The notes: generated by a model not told the origin, from the letters alone. Positions 50,794-64,000 are shown, counted from the first letter of the stretch. The stretch is 64,000 nt of DNA from Anisakis pegreffii (GCA_035041965.1 JAPYMA010000628.1:62001-126000), one strand, 5' to 3'. Program-made: numbers and translations.

Positions 50794-51230
50794 CTAACGT
50801 TTGGATTGATGAATTTTGAGAAAGTATTTGATCAGAAGCTCAAGACCATTGCATTTATCAGTTGAACAGTAGCAATGTACAGAGTGGTGATTCGCCGATG
50901 AGCTTGTCGTATTGCAAACATCTGTGCTTTTGATATTCGAACATCCAAAATCGTATGATAAGTTGGTGTGAATGCCTCAATTTGTTACTCTTGAAAGTAA
51001 TGTTAATAGTTTAAGATAGATAAGAAATAAAATCCCCTACAGAGTTCAATGATGAGAAGGTATTGGTAAAATATAAACGAGAACGTCTTACCCAAAAAGC
51101 AACTTTCAGCGGTACAAGTTGATGTGCAGTTGAGTGTGTCTGCACCTTGACAATTCAAGCACTTCACTAAATTAAGTGCCTCTTGAATGAAAAATGCAGA
51201 ATGTATAAACACAATAACAACTCGTTTCAT
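50794..51230 (-). CDS. Secreted Ly6/three-finger domain protein, 106 aa
   Basis: Two exons, 51230-51092 and 50975-50794, join in phase 1 (donor GTAAGA, acceptor ATTGAG). Residues 1-20 are a signal peptide (VVIVFIHSAFFI core). The mature part has ten Cys in Ly6/uPAR order: CLNC, then NC, STC, SC, GC, VC, a paired HCYC and a terminal KCN. The C-terminal CYCSTDKCNG is the hallmark. After the final CN there is a moderately hydrophobic tail (LELLIKYFL) ending in basic residues, too weak to be sure of a GPI signal. Family members are secreted or membrane-anchored ligands or modulators, for example of acetylcholine receptors. The specific target cannot be inferred. The acceptor is weak, but the cysteine pattern supports the join. 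Confidence 0.75.
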
Positions 51231-51789
51231 TTGTCATGCAATGAAGCACTTTCAAATGAATGCACTTTCAACTTTTGATGAGGATACTCTATTCGATGCT
51301 ATGGGAGGAAGGACAACTGCAAAATGATTTAGCACGAAAATGTGAATTACAAATGCTTGTTGAATGCGCTAGCTACATTTCATTTATTGTGGTGCAGCTG
51401 ATTAGAGTGTCATTATGAAAGGTTCAATCTGATGTTCGTTACGTGTAATTGAGTGTGGTTTTTCTCCAATCCACAAAAAAACTACTCATTAACAGTGGAT
51501 ATTCATCTCATCGCGGATGCATAACGATGGTACGCTGAAAGATTTTGATAATCCGAAAATTGAACATTGTGGATATTTTCTACTGGTGCCACTTTTCATT
51601 GCATAACATACTGCAATTGATTTCAGCAATTATTTCTGGATTTTGCGACGATCATTTCATGAATCATGATCAACAAAGCGCCGAATAATTTGGATTTCTA
51701 AGAGCGGAACCCAGACCGACAATGAGTCATTCGTGCTTCTTGCAATGGATTTCTTCAAAAAAAAAAACTGGATTCCCTCTAATTTACAG
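51231..51789. other. Upstream region of the Ly6-like gene
   Basis: AT-rich sequence without recognised genes; it should include the Ly6-like promoter on the minus strand. Confidence 0.35.
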
Positions 51790-52044
51790 TGTTGTGTAGT
51801 GATCGACTTAGCATATGTGATCAAATTAGCATACGTGATCTGCTGATTCGTATATGAGTTGTCATCTATTGTTAGAAATTTACATAGAAGAAACTCTATA
51901 TAAGGACGAGATTTCATTGTCTTGTGTGTCTTGTCTCGGTCCTAAGTGAAGTCGTGTCGTGTCTTGGTTTTGTTCTCGAGTAAAGGATTTATCAGCGTCG
52001 TCTCGGGTTTTGTTCGTCGCTCATCAGTGTTCAGCGACATAACA
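51790..52044 (+). mobile_element. Probable solo LTR, 255 bp
   Basis: It begins TGTTGTG and ends ATAACA. The flanks are TACAG and TGCAG, a 4-of-5 match to a target duplication. The first part has a directly repeated TTAGCATAYGTGATC. A TATA-like CTATATAAGG is at 51895-51904, followed about 30 nt later by a C/T/G-rich segment, matching the U3-R layout of a retroelement LTR. No adjacent internal region or second LTR was seen, and it does not resemble the LTRs at 44-47 kb. Confidence 0.42.
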
Positions 52045-54653
52045 TGCAGATCTAAAGTTTGCTTTTTTCATGGGTCAATCACATATTTATTACACACTTC
52101 TTATGAACGATATGGTTGTGTTCGCATGACTGTTCACATGCAAATTGCATGAAAAACATTCTTCTGTAGCACAAAAATTGTTTATTCGTCTCATTCATCA
52201 TTATTGATGCATGCAGTGAACAGCAATTGTAACAGTTCAAAATCGTTGCTTTGCTTGCCAATCGAATGAAAACTCAATTGTAACAACCACATCTTTGACA
52301 GTTTCGTAGTAGTGCCACTGAAGCGCTGCCTAGAACAACAATGAATTCCTCGAATCTACCATTGAATGAAGTACATTCTCCAGCGCATTAGCAATTCTAA
52401 TGATCTTTTCTAACACAGAGTATTTGTTCAAGTACTTCTTACAGAGAATATTTGTAAGCAACCAAATGTTTGCAGTTCAACCAATTTCGAGAGCTCTAGA
52501 GTACTAACTTGTGGGTTCAAATTTTTTGAAGTGTAGCATACAAATTGTGACAAATTTACATGCAAATATATATTTTATTCACAATCAGTCATTGATGAAC
52601 GTTTCGAACCTTTGCACAAGATTCTATTGAAACGAAATAGATGAAAGATTACAATCCTATCACAATGCGAACGTGAAGACGTTTTTCGATTCATTATTCA
52701 ACAACAAACGTAAAGCTTTTGAAATACAGTTCATTCATAAAAACGAATGTATACTAGAATTCATTCAACGTGTATCACAAAATGGCTCTCAACTGAACGT
52801 ACGCAAAACTCTGCTCGAAATTTTGATTAACATCAACCTGAACTGAGTAATGCATTCACACTCAATTAGTTCCCATTTTGCCAGGATCGGCTCACTAGCA
52901 GAAATGATTTTTGAAACAAGCAACTAGACGATGCGAGTGAATTGAGATAATGATAAGACGGATGCAATGGGGATAAAACTGAGTGTGAAATTCGCTCACA
53001 ATCAGTGTGAAAACAACTATGAGATAGCAAAGATTATTTTTTAATTCATTTCTTAGAATGAATAATTCGACTTAATCAACTTATTTTCGTCATATCACAA
53101 CGCAAATGACAATGACGCACTATGTGCACTTCAACAATTTATGTACATGACTGACGCGTTATATATACAGTAAATGAAATTTGAAAGTGGATATTTCACA
53201 AAATTACAAAGCAAAGCAATTAAAATATGACCTAAGTTGCATAAGCATTATTGTTTCTCTCTGAGAAAAAAAAACACATACACAGTGAATGGAAAAGCGA
53301 TCATCTACAGGAGGATAAATGACGAATTTTCTCTATTTTTCAAACGAACCTCCACCGTTGAGTCCTCTCTGATTGTGAGGATATAAAGTGAACCGAATCG
53401 ACGACCAACAGAGTCAGTCCCTTGACAAAGAGATAGTGAAATCTCTTCAAAAGTACAAATGTTCCAAATTTATAAAATCTTGAAAAACGTCACTGAAAAT
53501 TTCGCTCCATCTTCTTTTCAAAAAATTACAATAATGCCATTTTTTCTCAAATTCAACAATACTTAAAATAGAACGCACTTACTTACATTCTTAAAACTGA
53601 CTGAATTTCGTAACATGATAATATATAACACGATGGTGTTCATATAACATGATAAATGAATAAAGGTCGTCAAAGCCGAATCTGAAAGAAACATAGAAAC
53701 TCAAATAAAACGTTCTTTGAACTAAGTGATATGCTTCGAAAAGAACTGTTGAAATATCGATCGCTCAAAAAAATTTCTCGCATTCTTGACGGTCAATACA
53801 AAAACGAAATTTTTCTCTTTTTTTCGATTGACCGAAAAAATCTCCCGCAACCTTGAAACAACTCTCCGAATATCAATTAGAAATAAGGAACACAAAGTGC
53901 TATAATTCAATTCATGTTTCCAGCTACTAAATATGAATAAACTTTCAAAATCACCAACCAAACACATGCCGATGAATATGTGGCTGATAATGAAAAAGTT
54001 ATACAAAAAGTCCCAATTTTCACATAAAACTCTGCGCTAATGACTGATAACATTTCGGAAATGAATCAATCTCACGATCCGACGAAAATGCCAACTGAAT
54101 TATCAACCGACATATGAATATTTGTGAAGTGATGAGGTAATCGGTTACAAAAATGAGATTGGAAAAATAAAATAATCAATTATACAAATATGAAATAGAA
54201 TAATCATCAAAAAAAACATAAATAATCTCATCATACGTTATGATATGTTAATTTAGGAATAGAAATAATAGTGGTGATAACAATAACGATAATACTTCAA
54301 AGAGGAACAAGCATTCCACTTTAGAGACTAGCAGCAGTAATGTGCATAGTGTTATGAAAATCACCCTTTTCACTAGAAACGACTGACAAACAGACGCACG
54401 GACACAGAAGAAGAGAACAGCGCCTCAGGAAGTTATTCGATCACATCGACTATTTGACCAGCACAGAACGACCACTTTATCCCACCTGTTCAAAAACACA
54501 TGCTTAAAGTACCCATTCACTAGGGTTGCAACAGGCCTGCCTGCGAGACTAAAATCACCTCGTCGTTTCCACTGAATATTTCTCGAAAACAGTGATCGAA
54601 TAAAGCACTGGCGCAATTGGACTCTAGAGATTGTCCATAAAAGGAGAGTGCAT
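52045..54653. other. Intergenic, 3' side of Slingshot
   Basis: AT-rich. No gene recognised. The part nearest 54653 should be the Slingshot 3' UTR; no unambiguous polyadenylation signal was fixed. Confidence 0.4.
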
Positions 54654-57600
54654 CTATTGCGAAATGGTCAGCGCTCGGATTTCACTTTGTATTGAAGATA
54701 CAGCATTTTTGACGTATGAAGACGGCATCGGAACAGCGCCGAGAGTATGTCGTCTGTTCCAATCGGTCAATTCCCCTAAACGAAACGTCACCGGTGACGG
54801 CGGTGATCCTTTCTCATAAGCACCTTCCTTTCTTTGACGCTTATTCGTTTCTTCTCCTTCTTTTATCTCCGATGAAGATGATAACATTTCTCCTTTCGGC
54901 ATTGCTTCAACACGAACTTTCGCCTCAAAACTTCCGACCAAACTCCGAACCATACTACTCTTCTCTTCCAAATGACTGTACAATTTTGATGATCCACTAT
55001 CTATCTGAAAAACCGAGTGCTTTCAAATAATATTCTTCAGCCCTAAAAATAATATTTTCCGAATTGGAATGTTCTGATACCTTGCACTGATCAAGATAGC
55101 CAGCAATTGATACTAAAAATGGAGTAACATAATTTTCCATCAGATAATGCAGCCTCAATTCACCACAAAAAATTTCAATCCGCATGACTAGTGGTAATCA
55201 TACAACGAAACGTAATTTTGAAATATTTTTCAAAGACAACAAAAAGCAAGCAAACACGTTCGTGTAAGTAAAAGTAGATTGCAAAAGATTGCTTTCCAAT
55301 GACTCTCAATTGATTCTTTACTAAAGGATCATCACTGAAATTCACACTCAAATGCAGCGACAAATTGAAAGTTAAAACATTCATAAAAGTTACAATATTA
55401 TGCGAGAAATGATGTAATTTGAGATGCTTTCGTCGCAATTTACGCCTTTCGTTGCATATCGGTGAATCACAAATCAGCGGTGTTGACTGATGACGCGAAG
55501 TGAGCAATTTATCAAATTGGTCACGTTTTTTGAATGCATCTAACATACCTTAAAACATACATAACTCACTCATTCATCAATGATCGGTACATAGATAAAC
55601 ACATAGATATGATTTTAGATTACAAAATCTTGAAAAGAAAACAAGTCCGAAAACATTGAGAAAAAGACCTTAAAGTGATTATTTGCGTGAGATTAATGGA
55701 GAGTTCTCTCTGAAAGTAGTGAGTGAAAAACATTCGGGAAAAATAAATTATCGCAAATTATCTTCAGTTGAACAATCAGTCCACAGCATTCATGCAAAGG
55801 GCAGACATTATTTCACTCAATGATTCATTAATTTGATCATTCCTCAGAAATCACTACATCTCGAAAAAAATGAAGTGTTACGTATCTCCTTAGAAAAGAA
55901 AAATTAATATATGCCAACTATAATTCCCAAATAAATCTTTGTACAATGAAAATAAAATTGAAATGCTCTGTTAATAATACCTTCAAATGTTTTAAGCTGC
56001 TCAACAAAACCTTTATTTGGAGTGATACAGTCACGTTTTTTCTTAACGTGCTCCATTGCTTGCGATAAACCCCAACCATATTCCTTCAAATTTCCACTTT
56101 ATTCAGCTCATCCAAACTAGTAAAAATATTTCAAAATTATAGCCTTATTCAACACAATTTATTTCAAAAATGGAACCGAATGGGAACTCTCAGATGGGAT
56201 CAAAGTATGGAATTGTGATAGAATCTTTCACAATTCAACAGATGGGAAAAATTCGACTGAATCAGAATAAAAGTACAATATAACGGACAGCCGAGTGAAA
56301 AAAATATGATGATACCTTCATTGCGTAAGCAATAACCGTAGACGACGATCGACTGATACCTTTTTTACAATGGACTAGAACTGCACTACCCTTCTCCCTA
56401 AAATATACATTTCATGCTTCAGCCATTCAATAACGGTAAGTAAGCATAAAGTAAGCATACATTTGTTAAATTACCTGATTGAGTTAAAGCTAAAAATTGA
56501 ATCAGTTTGATTGCTGACAACATAAGAGGATAATTTGGAATGTAATCAAGGCTCTAGTCGCGAGTTTTACCATGCAAACGTTAAGACAGAACATCGAATC
56601 TTTAATTATCAGTTGGTGTATTTAAAACACAAGTTGTTTCCATTTATAATACCGACTGGATGACTTTGAAGAGAACTGAATGAATCTTGAAGAAATTCTC
56701 AAAGATATTGTTACTTTGCTTCTTTGATGAACTGATTCGTCTGATTCCAATATTTCAGCAGCTCACTGCTCGCTTTATCACAAACACGAATTTTCAAGTA
56801 TTTCAAACGAGCCGGAAAAAAATTCTCCACTTCAGTCGTAACGTTAACAATATATTCAATCCTGAAAAAGAACAGAACAATTCTGCACTCATTTCACCGA
56901 GTGATTCGATTCACGATTCATAAACTGAATAACTCTAAGATCCACAAAACGGATAAACAGATCCTCAACCAAATGGCGCACAACCTTCCTGTACTGAAAA
57001 TCGTCATCCCGTTCAACAATCAACAGTTTATCTGAATTTTAGAATCGGATTAACCATTCTTGCACCTATTCTAAAACTACCATTGCTTCGCCCACACAAC
57101 CAACATCAAAATAAGATTCTCCCCTTCCTCGCCTCCAGAAAAAGTATGCACTGACCCCACACTTTGTAGCCATTGCCAATCACATGCATTCCATTCAGTT
57201 CCTAGATAAAGATACGGAAAAATTTGTGATGCCTTGTCCATTTGACCCATTATAACCATCATCTGACGACTGATGAAGTCTTTATAATCGTTCAATTCAC
57301 ACCCCATACTTTCTTCTACCTGAACACTACCATGTTAAATAAATATTTTAATCCCCGCATTTACAAATACCAACAATCAATTTCACTTCAAAACCATCGA
57401 ACATACTTCAAAATAAGCAAGATATTCACTATTATTTTATCTGATTATCGAATAAAGGTTGTATGTGATGGATTTCTGAACCATTTCGAAATGTGAAACA
57501 GAATACTCGAAGATCATTTAACGAACGTAATCTTACGGTCAAATGAATGATTTTGAAAAGAGGACGATTTCCGAAGAGATTTGTTGAAACTCACCTTCAG

Positions 57601-60600
57601 ACGGATATCCTTACTTGTCACGTCATCCAGATCCACTGTTTGCATCACTTCTTTCAGGCATTCGTGAATTTTTGACTCCACTTCAAATAAATTGAACAGT
57701 AATTCCACGAAATACCGCAAAAATATGTATATCGTTTAATAAATTAATGAATAGTTCACCAAATTGATTATTTAAAAAAGTAATGAAGCAACAAGATTAT
57801 GTAATCACCAATGAATTAAATTAATAGATTACATTTATTCAAACCGATAATGATGACTATCAGTTGCTAACAATGAATAATAAATGACAACAAAATATAA
57901 ATGATAATAATAAATAATTAAAAATAACTTGAAGTGTCATTGATGGGTCGTTCGATGTTGAATCGTTCAGCATCGGCAATCGTCGCACCTAGATCACTCA
58001 TCGGTCCATCGCCACAATATTCCAAAGACGTTCTCTCCCTGAATCGTCACAAAGATTATTTTCGATTCGGTCACTCAGTATGGTTCACTTTCTGCTACAT
58101 ATTTCATTCAAGAATTATTTTATTTCAACGGAAATTGATCTGAAGAAATGGATTTGAGAACCATAAAGTTGAAAACGTTTCAACGGTAATGATATAAATC
58201 AACGAAAACGAATAAATACGATCAGAATTTCAAGAAAATAAGAACGGCCAAACAACCGACCATTCATTGCGGATTGCATCTTGCGATGAGATATTCTTCA
58301 GATAATAATCTGTCATACGTTCATCGGATCGTGCCGTCTGTGACGGCGAAGTTTTAGCGTTTTGAGCTTCCCGCAATTCCTCAAAGAATCGCATATGTGC
58401 ATTATAATGAGCTGGGAATAGTTACACAAAAATTCTACTCAGCTTTTCAATAATATACAAGAAAGTAAATGAACGTTAAAACATAGCATATACTTAAAAA
58501 CAAACACAGAACACTTCAGAAATTTCACAAGAAAAATCGTACAATCTGGATAAGAAGCTTTCTTTGGGTAGTGGTGGAAAACGTACTTCTACTGAACACG
58601 TCGCTGAATAAATCCTAAGTTTACATTGAAAATTTCGCCTAAACGATCGTAACTTACAAATCAAAACAAAAGCTCACTTCTAATGAGATAACGTTAATGT
58701 ACCACAAAATAAAATTCGATTGCATGACTACCTTATGAAGGCACTGAAACATAGTCCACATAGCTTGAACAGAAACAGGTCTGAATAAGTGGTGATATGA
58801 TTGATCAAAATCAATTGATATCCCACCATCGCCATCCAAACGAATATGCGTTGATGCATGAATCGGTATCACTACACCGATCCTGCAAGATTATTTACCA
58901 ATGGCATGAATTTCTTTTGATAACGATGTTGTTGGCAACACTATCATCGAGCATTACAAATGTCATTCTCAATAATGACAAAGAACTATAATAAAAGAAT
59001 TCTAATCTTCAAATAACACGGTCAGCAAAAGACGCATACATGTTCTAATTTCGATTGCGCGGAGAACTTTCAAAATAAATGTATCAACTGAATTCTTCAA
59101 AGTTTCGCTTCAAATTTCACACACCTAAGTTTTAAGGCTATGAAGTGGTTTCGCTGACGCGAAGACAAAATTTTGGAGAACAATTCAACTCAGATGAAAT
59201 GAAACGAAAACTGACGTTGCCTTCTCGTCATTAGTGATGCAGTCAAGTCCAAGTAGAACGCATTCTCGGATATTGAATGACAGATCCTTATCAGCACTAT
59301 TACAATCGTCATTACGATTCGAGGAACAAGAAGCAGGGCGGAATGAAGACGTGACAACGGCAAGATATCTGGCATGATCTTGTGATAGCGATACCAATGA
59401 TGAATAGGATGAAGTGGAACACGGGAATGAACAACACTCATCGAATTCATTATTGACTGATGCCGTCAAAGAGGATGTTGTTTGTAGACGAACAGCCATT
59501 GTGAGTGTGTGTTGAGGTGATATGATACGTAACATTGACTGCAGATGCTCCTCAATTTCATCTGAATTGAATCCAGTGACTGATTCATTAAGCTACCAAG
59601 TGTTTGCATGCAATCCATGACAACAACACTCGTTGTTACAGATTTCGTCGTCATAATATTAATCCATATTCTCTGGATAGGCGGACAAACGAAACTTCTT
59701 TTCTTCATTAAGTGAATGAATATTTTTTGTATTTCTCTGATCAATAACTCTGCAAACGATCAATTTCTGTGACTGTTTATTCAAAAACTTCACAGCCATG
59801 ATAGAATTCGTTGCTGTTGCGACTGATCTTTATTTTCAGATGGCAATCGAGAAGCATTAACACTAATTGTTAGCAGTATCATTTCAACATTTAATCATCG
59901 GATGGAAATCAAAATTATAAAGGAAGTAGTTCAAGCAATAGTATCGCTAACCATTCGTAGAAGTTGGTACCGTATTAGTACGGTCATGATTCAGTAAAAT
60001 CACTGCAGTTCCTTTAACGTAGAAGAAACATTCGCTTGAGGTAACACTTCTACATCGACGTGGTGATGATGAGTCGCATTCACTTATATCAACATCCTTC
60101 AATTTTACTGACTGTGTGCATTCAGTGCCGATATACAGTATATTCAAAAATGAACGTAAATTATCAAAATTTTCCAATTTTCAATTATGAAAGTTTTCAA
60201 GATCATGGAAATATGAATAACGTTTACAACCCAAATTAAAAAATCACGTCTCAGTTCCTCAACTTTTTGGAGAATCAATGCCCTGGAATACAAGCAGACT
60301 TACGAAAGGCCTAATATAATATCAAGTTTGAGGCTCAGGTTTTTATTCAGGTAGGTGCTCGGGGTAGTACGGTAAATACTTTCTTCACTCTTTTCTTTAA
60401 TTTATCAATTCTTATTTGATGCAAGATGCTCAATTGACGTATTCATTAGGAAAAAACACTTTTAGAACACTTCGTTTGTTCAGTACACAACTTTTTCTTG
60501 AGTAAACGCTGATAAGAAAAGTCACACACTCATAAATTATAAGACGACTTAACATTCGCCATACGTAACTGATTCGTATTTTCATTACTCTTACGATTAG

Positions 60601-61005
60601 TCATTATGTTAACATAATTAATGAATCGCTATATCAGTTAACAGCAATAAACTAATAAAAATGCTTTTATATGAATACAAATCAAAACTAATTTTTGAAT
60701 TTGATCCTGATCGTGAATAAATCAACTCTTGATCAAGGAAGGAAAAGTGGCAGTAAATTTAGGGTACAGGAGCACATACTTTTGACCATTTGTTTGCTTG
60801 CTTTCTCATCTTATTATTACCTATTCTTCAGATATATGTAACTGTAATGTTGAAGTGGTGATTAGAACAGAAATTATCTTGGCTGATATTACTGTTACTG
60901 GTATTATTGTTGTTATAACCGAATAACATGAATAAAACTTACAGTTTCATCTAAGTCTGCATCCTCACTTGGAGTCGGAGAACGCTGTACGGTCACCAAA
61001 GACAT
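54654..61005 (-). CDS. Slingshot-type cofilin phosphatase, complete
   Basis: Slingshot phosphatases remove the inhibitory N-terminal phosphoserine from ADF/cofilin and so promote actin filament turnover. Fourteen exons join in phase: 61005-60943, 60111-59952, 59579-59216, 58882-58732, 58588-58543, 58411-58261, 58038-57929, 57680-57595, 57319-57156, 56861-56715, 56397-56316, 56083-55981, 55548-55394 and 55004-54654. They give 710 residues. The start MSLVTVQRSPTPS is the family's conserved N-terminus. The SSH-N region has FFYVKGTAV, a Ser-rich insert (about 95-135), VLLGLD, IRLDGDGGIS and FRPVSVQAMW. A DEK_C-like segment follows (VDLDDVTSKDIR, MVIMGQMD). The catalytic domain has IFPYLYLGTEWNA, VNVTTEVENFFP, a probable acid Asp near 460 and HCKKGISRS (Cys about 491, Arg about 497), then KEYGW and EGMLDAFKKR. 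The tail is Ser/Lys-rich. The 46-nt fifth exon is the least certain. Confidence 0.93.
60300..60365. repeat. Short GAGGCTCAGG-type repeat
   Basis: The words TTTGAGGCTCAGG and TTCAGGTAGGTGCTCGGG match the degenerate repeat at 48.9-49.2 kb and 27.5 kb. It lies in the first intron of the Slingshot gene. Confidence 0.3.
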
Positions 61006-64000
61006 TTCATACCGCCCTTGCTAAAAATTTCTACACCTTAGAGTAATATTTTTCTTGGCTTCGACCTAAATCAATATTCAAATTCAAAAGCAATCGATTC
61101 AACACAATTCGGTTTGGTGACATCAACTGAAAAGTAGAAAAAGAATGAACACTAAACTGGTACAGAATGCGAGATAAATTCGGAGAGGGATGATACATGT
61201 GTACACGATCATTGTATCAATTCGAGATTATTCTACTCATTTTTTGCACCATTTATGTATTATTATATCACAAAACGCTGAGGAGATTTTTGAAAATTTC
61301 AGCAACAGTGTTCTAACATTTTTTTACATCACCACATGCGAACACTATAAATGTGTGCATACAAACAATATAAATTGCTACTGAAACTGATCAGTGGGTG
61401 GTTTTTGTGAAAATGTGGATTGTAATTTGTAATCTGAACAGAATCGGTTATTATATACGTATTCCGAAAGAATGATTCATTTCGAAGGATGAACGATTGT
61501 TTGAAAAAAGTAAAATAACCAAAGCACACAAATGATACGACGATACGATCAAATTACAGTTTTATCGTTACATTGTGTACGATTTTTGTAAATGAATGAA
61601 AGGTTATTGAAAAGGTATAGAAACAGATAGGGAAAAGATGAAAATGTTTTGAAGTGTGGCTGTTGACTGTTGTAATGATGTGTGTGCATGTGAACTGACA
61701 GACTGCTACCTAGTATTGATATTATTACATCACGGAGTTACTCGATAACCCCTAGCCTACATAAACACAGCCAAACGTTTATTGTCGTTATTTGCTTACT
61801 AGAATTTCAGTCATTCAAGCAGCATGAGCAGGAAACAATTGTATCTATGGTACGCAACAAATAGCACACTCCACAAATACAAAACAGTTACAGTTACTTA
61901 TACCATAGCAGTGAAAATAATTCACAATCTAGTGAGTTTTAGTGACAACATCATGATGTTCAAGGTTGCTTTATACGTTACACATTCAGCTTCTATACGG
62001 ATGTTTTGTTAGAATGACGGATCTAGAAATGAAAGTAGGAAGGAGCAGAAAAAAACGTCGTAAATTTTAGATGCAATCGAGATAGTGGAGAGGATATTTT
62101 GAAAGAATTTAGTTGCCAGTTTTCCGATTTTTGACAAAAACAACGATCATTAGCAGTAAATTGTGAGTCAGCATAAGCAGAAAAAATCAGAATGTTCATC
62201 GTAAAACGACAAATATGGAACGCTTTCAAAATGGAACTAAACTAAACGATGAAACATAAACGCATAAACCCGGATAAAGAGTAAAAAGAGATGAACATCA
62301 TTTTAGAGCTGAATTAGGTTCGATGGATTGATGCATAAAGTGCGACGCTGACTTAAGCAATAACGGTTTTGGTAGACACAGAGAAGCAGACACCTCAAAC
62401 CCGCGCAAGCAGACAAAATATTTTGTCGTCAACCGCTCTCAGCTGATGTCAATTTAAAAGAGCATAAGAAACCAGCGTGATAAAAGCACTACGAAACAGG
62501 TTTCGGGGGTTAGGGGGTTGAACAGTCAAATTTTGCACTGTATATGTCAAGAGAAAAAGATAGCAGAAGACGCACAGAGAATATGGCTTAGAAATAAAAA
62601 GAATGCAAGAGTGAACGATAAGACGTTTGGGTATAGTTACTTTACATAGGACGACGTTTAATTTGCTTGCTGCTGAAAGTTTTTCAATTGAATTGCACAA
62701 GTAGCGTCGTCGTCATCTCGTTAGAGCGTCAGCGCATAAAATGTCTATCGAATGGTTTCAAATGAATAAAATATGAACGTGAGAATAAACCTATGTGTAC
62801 ATTCAATAGATAATTGAATAAATTTATGCGTAGAGGTTGATTTTTTGAACGTCGATGAATGTGACGTGTAACACTTATAAAAGTGAATGTGGGCGAGCGT
62901 TAGAAATGGTCAATTTTTATGATTAAACGCCTAAAGTATCAATCATGAATGAATGTTCTGAAACGGACGTATACGATGAGCTTGTACGAGTTTGTACCCA
63001 ACAAACAAGAAACAAAATGTATAGTACTTAATTGCGATGAACGAACGATGATAAATCGAAATTCGGATTTTCTGCGATCACAATGAAGTGATGGAATGTA
63101 TGCTTGATGAGCGTAAGAGGTATGCAATACAAATTTCAGTAGATGAATAACGAACGTTACGATGGTGCCATCGAAATGATGTACTTTGACAATAACAATG
63201 AATGTAGAGTTCAATGCATCAATCAATGTTCCGATTACTGTGAATTGCTGGAATACAAAAGGGTAATGAGGGCTTATTGGAGTTGTTAAATCATTTCATA
63301 TCTCATACGATCGATCCCCTTTTATAGAAATAATGATCCATTTCATCATGTCACGATTTTAAGTATGCTTTTATGAGCAATCAACACAATTGATATTGCA
63401 CACTGTTCTACAAACTTTCCCATAATGTTCGTAAAAAAAGGAACCATTCCGCTTGGGCAGAATTCGTGCAGAAAGGTTGCGTATTCGGAATAATTTCGTT
63501 TATGTCCCCATTAAAATCGATTTTCACCAAAAAAATAAGAGAGTTCATTGAAGGATCTCTTTGCACTAGGATTGCAGAGAAATTTATTTACATTGTTGTA
63601 GAGTGGTGTACGATAAAGTCAATAATCAAATATATCTCAAGTAGTTGAACGGATGAATGATTGTTCAGTCAGGTGCTCGTGCTTACAACCATCCAAATTA
63701 TTACTTTCTTAATGATGCTCCCATAGGCTAACACAAAATAACTCTACACAAGACTCGTCTCGAACGAAAGAGACTGGCAGACGTTCAACTCTCTATAAGC
63801 TGAATTCATTCATGGAGCATTATGAAACTCAATGATTGTTGTGTTGAACGCAACAGCAGCACAATCGAAGAAACTCGCAACATTGCACTGCTGATGTGTT
63901 TGTGTGTGTATTTTAAATTAAGCATTCATCATCGAGCACATTCAATTCAAAGCAAAGACACAATCGAATGTGGGCGTTATGAGAGCTCATAGATAACACT
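61006..64000. other. Upstream flank of Slingshot, no gene recognised
   Basis: AT-rich DNA with only short, unassigned open frames on both strands. It should contain the Slingshot promoter and 5' UTR. No TATA box, RNA gene or repeat could be assigned with confidence. Confidence 0.4.

Noticed and set aside
29474..61005. Functional cluster of paxillin and Slingshot
   Set aside because: Both act on actin, but they are more than 19 kb apart on opposite strands with unrelated sequence between; no evidence of co-regulation.

Overview
The window looks like animal nuclear DNA, most probably from a nematode. It is AT-rich. Genes are split by introns of roughly 150-900 bp with GT..AG borders, and many acceptors read TTTTCAG or TTTTAG. 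All recognisable proteins are metazoan types. The species cannot be named; a parasitic clade (Spirurina/Ascaridida-like) is only a guess. About 80% of the window is intron or intergenic sequence.

Layout. 0.4-1.0 kb: 3' end of SBDS (+), a ribosome-maturation factor. 4.5-5.3 kb: unassigned open frames. 9.3-12.3 kb: complete omega-class glutathione transferase (+). 15.6-16.2 kb: 3' part of an unidentified gene (+). 18.7-20.0 kb: three-exon, 72-residue ubiquitin-like protein (+). 20.2-29.4 kb: gene-poor. 29.5-35.0 kb: paxillin (+), with LD motifs and four LIM domains; its 5' exon was not found. 40.2-40.5 kb: small secreted or signal-anchored protein (+). 42.8-47.6 kb: an LTR retroelement rearranged into a large palindrome and still bounded by a 5-bp target duplication. 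48.1-49.9 kb: tentative unidentified gene (-). 50.8-51.2 kb: secreted Ly6/three-finger protein (-), next to a tRNA-like sequence and a probable solo LTR. 54.7-61.0 kb: a complete 14-exon Slingshot cofilin phosphatase (-). 61.0-64.0 kb: upstream flank with no recognised gene.

The genes do not form an operon or pathway. Paxillin (integrin adhesions) and Slingshot (cofilin activation) both act on the actin cytoskeleton, but they lie 20 kb apart on opposite strands and their proximity is probably incidental. The two most notable items are an intact Slingshot gene in what appears to be a nematode, and the palindromic non-autonomous LTR element. That element carries a tRNA-Met complement extending well past a normal primer-binding site. 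Exon models were built by hand from reading-frame phase, splice signals and family resemblance; no alignment or transcript data were available.
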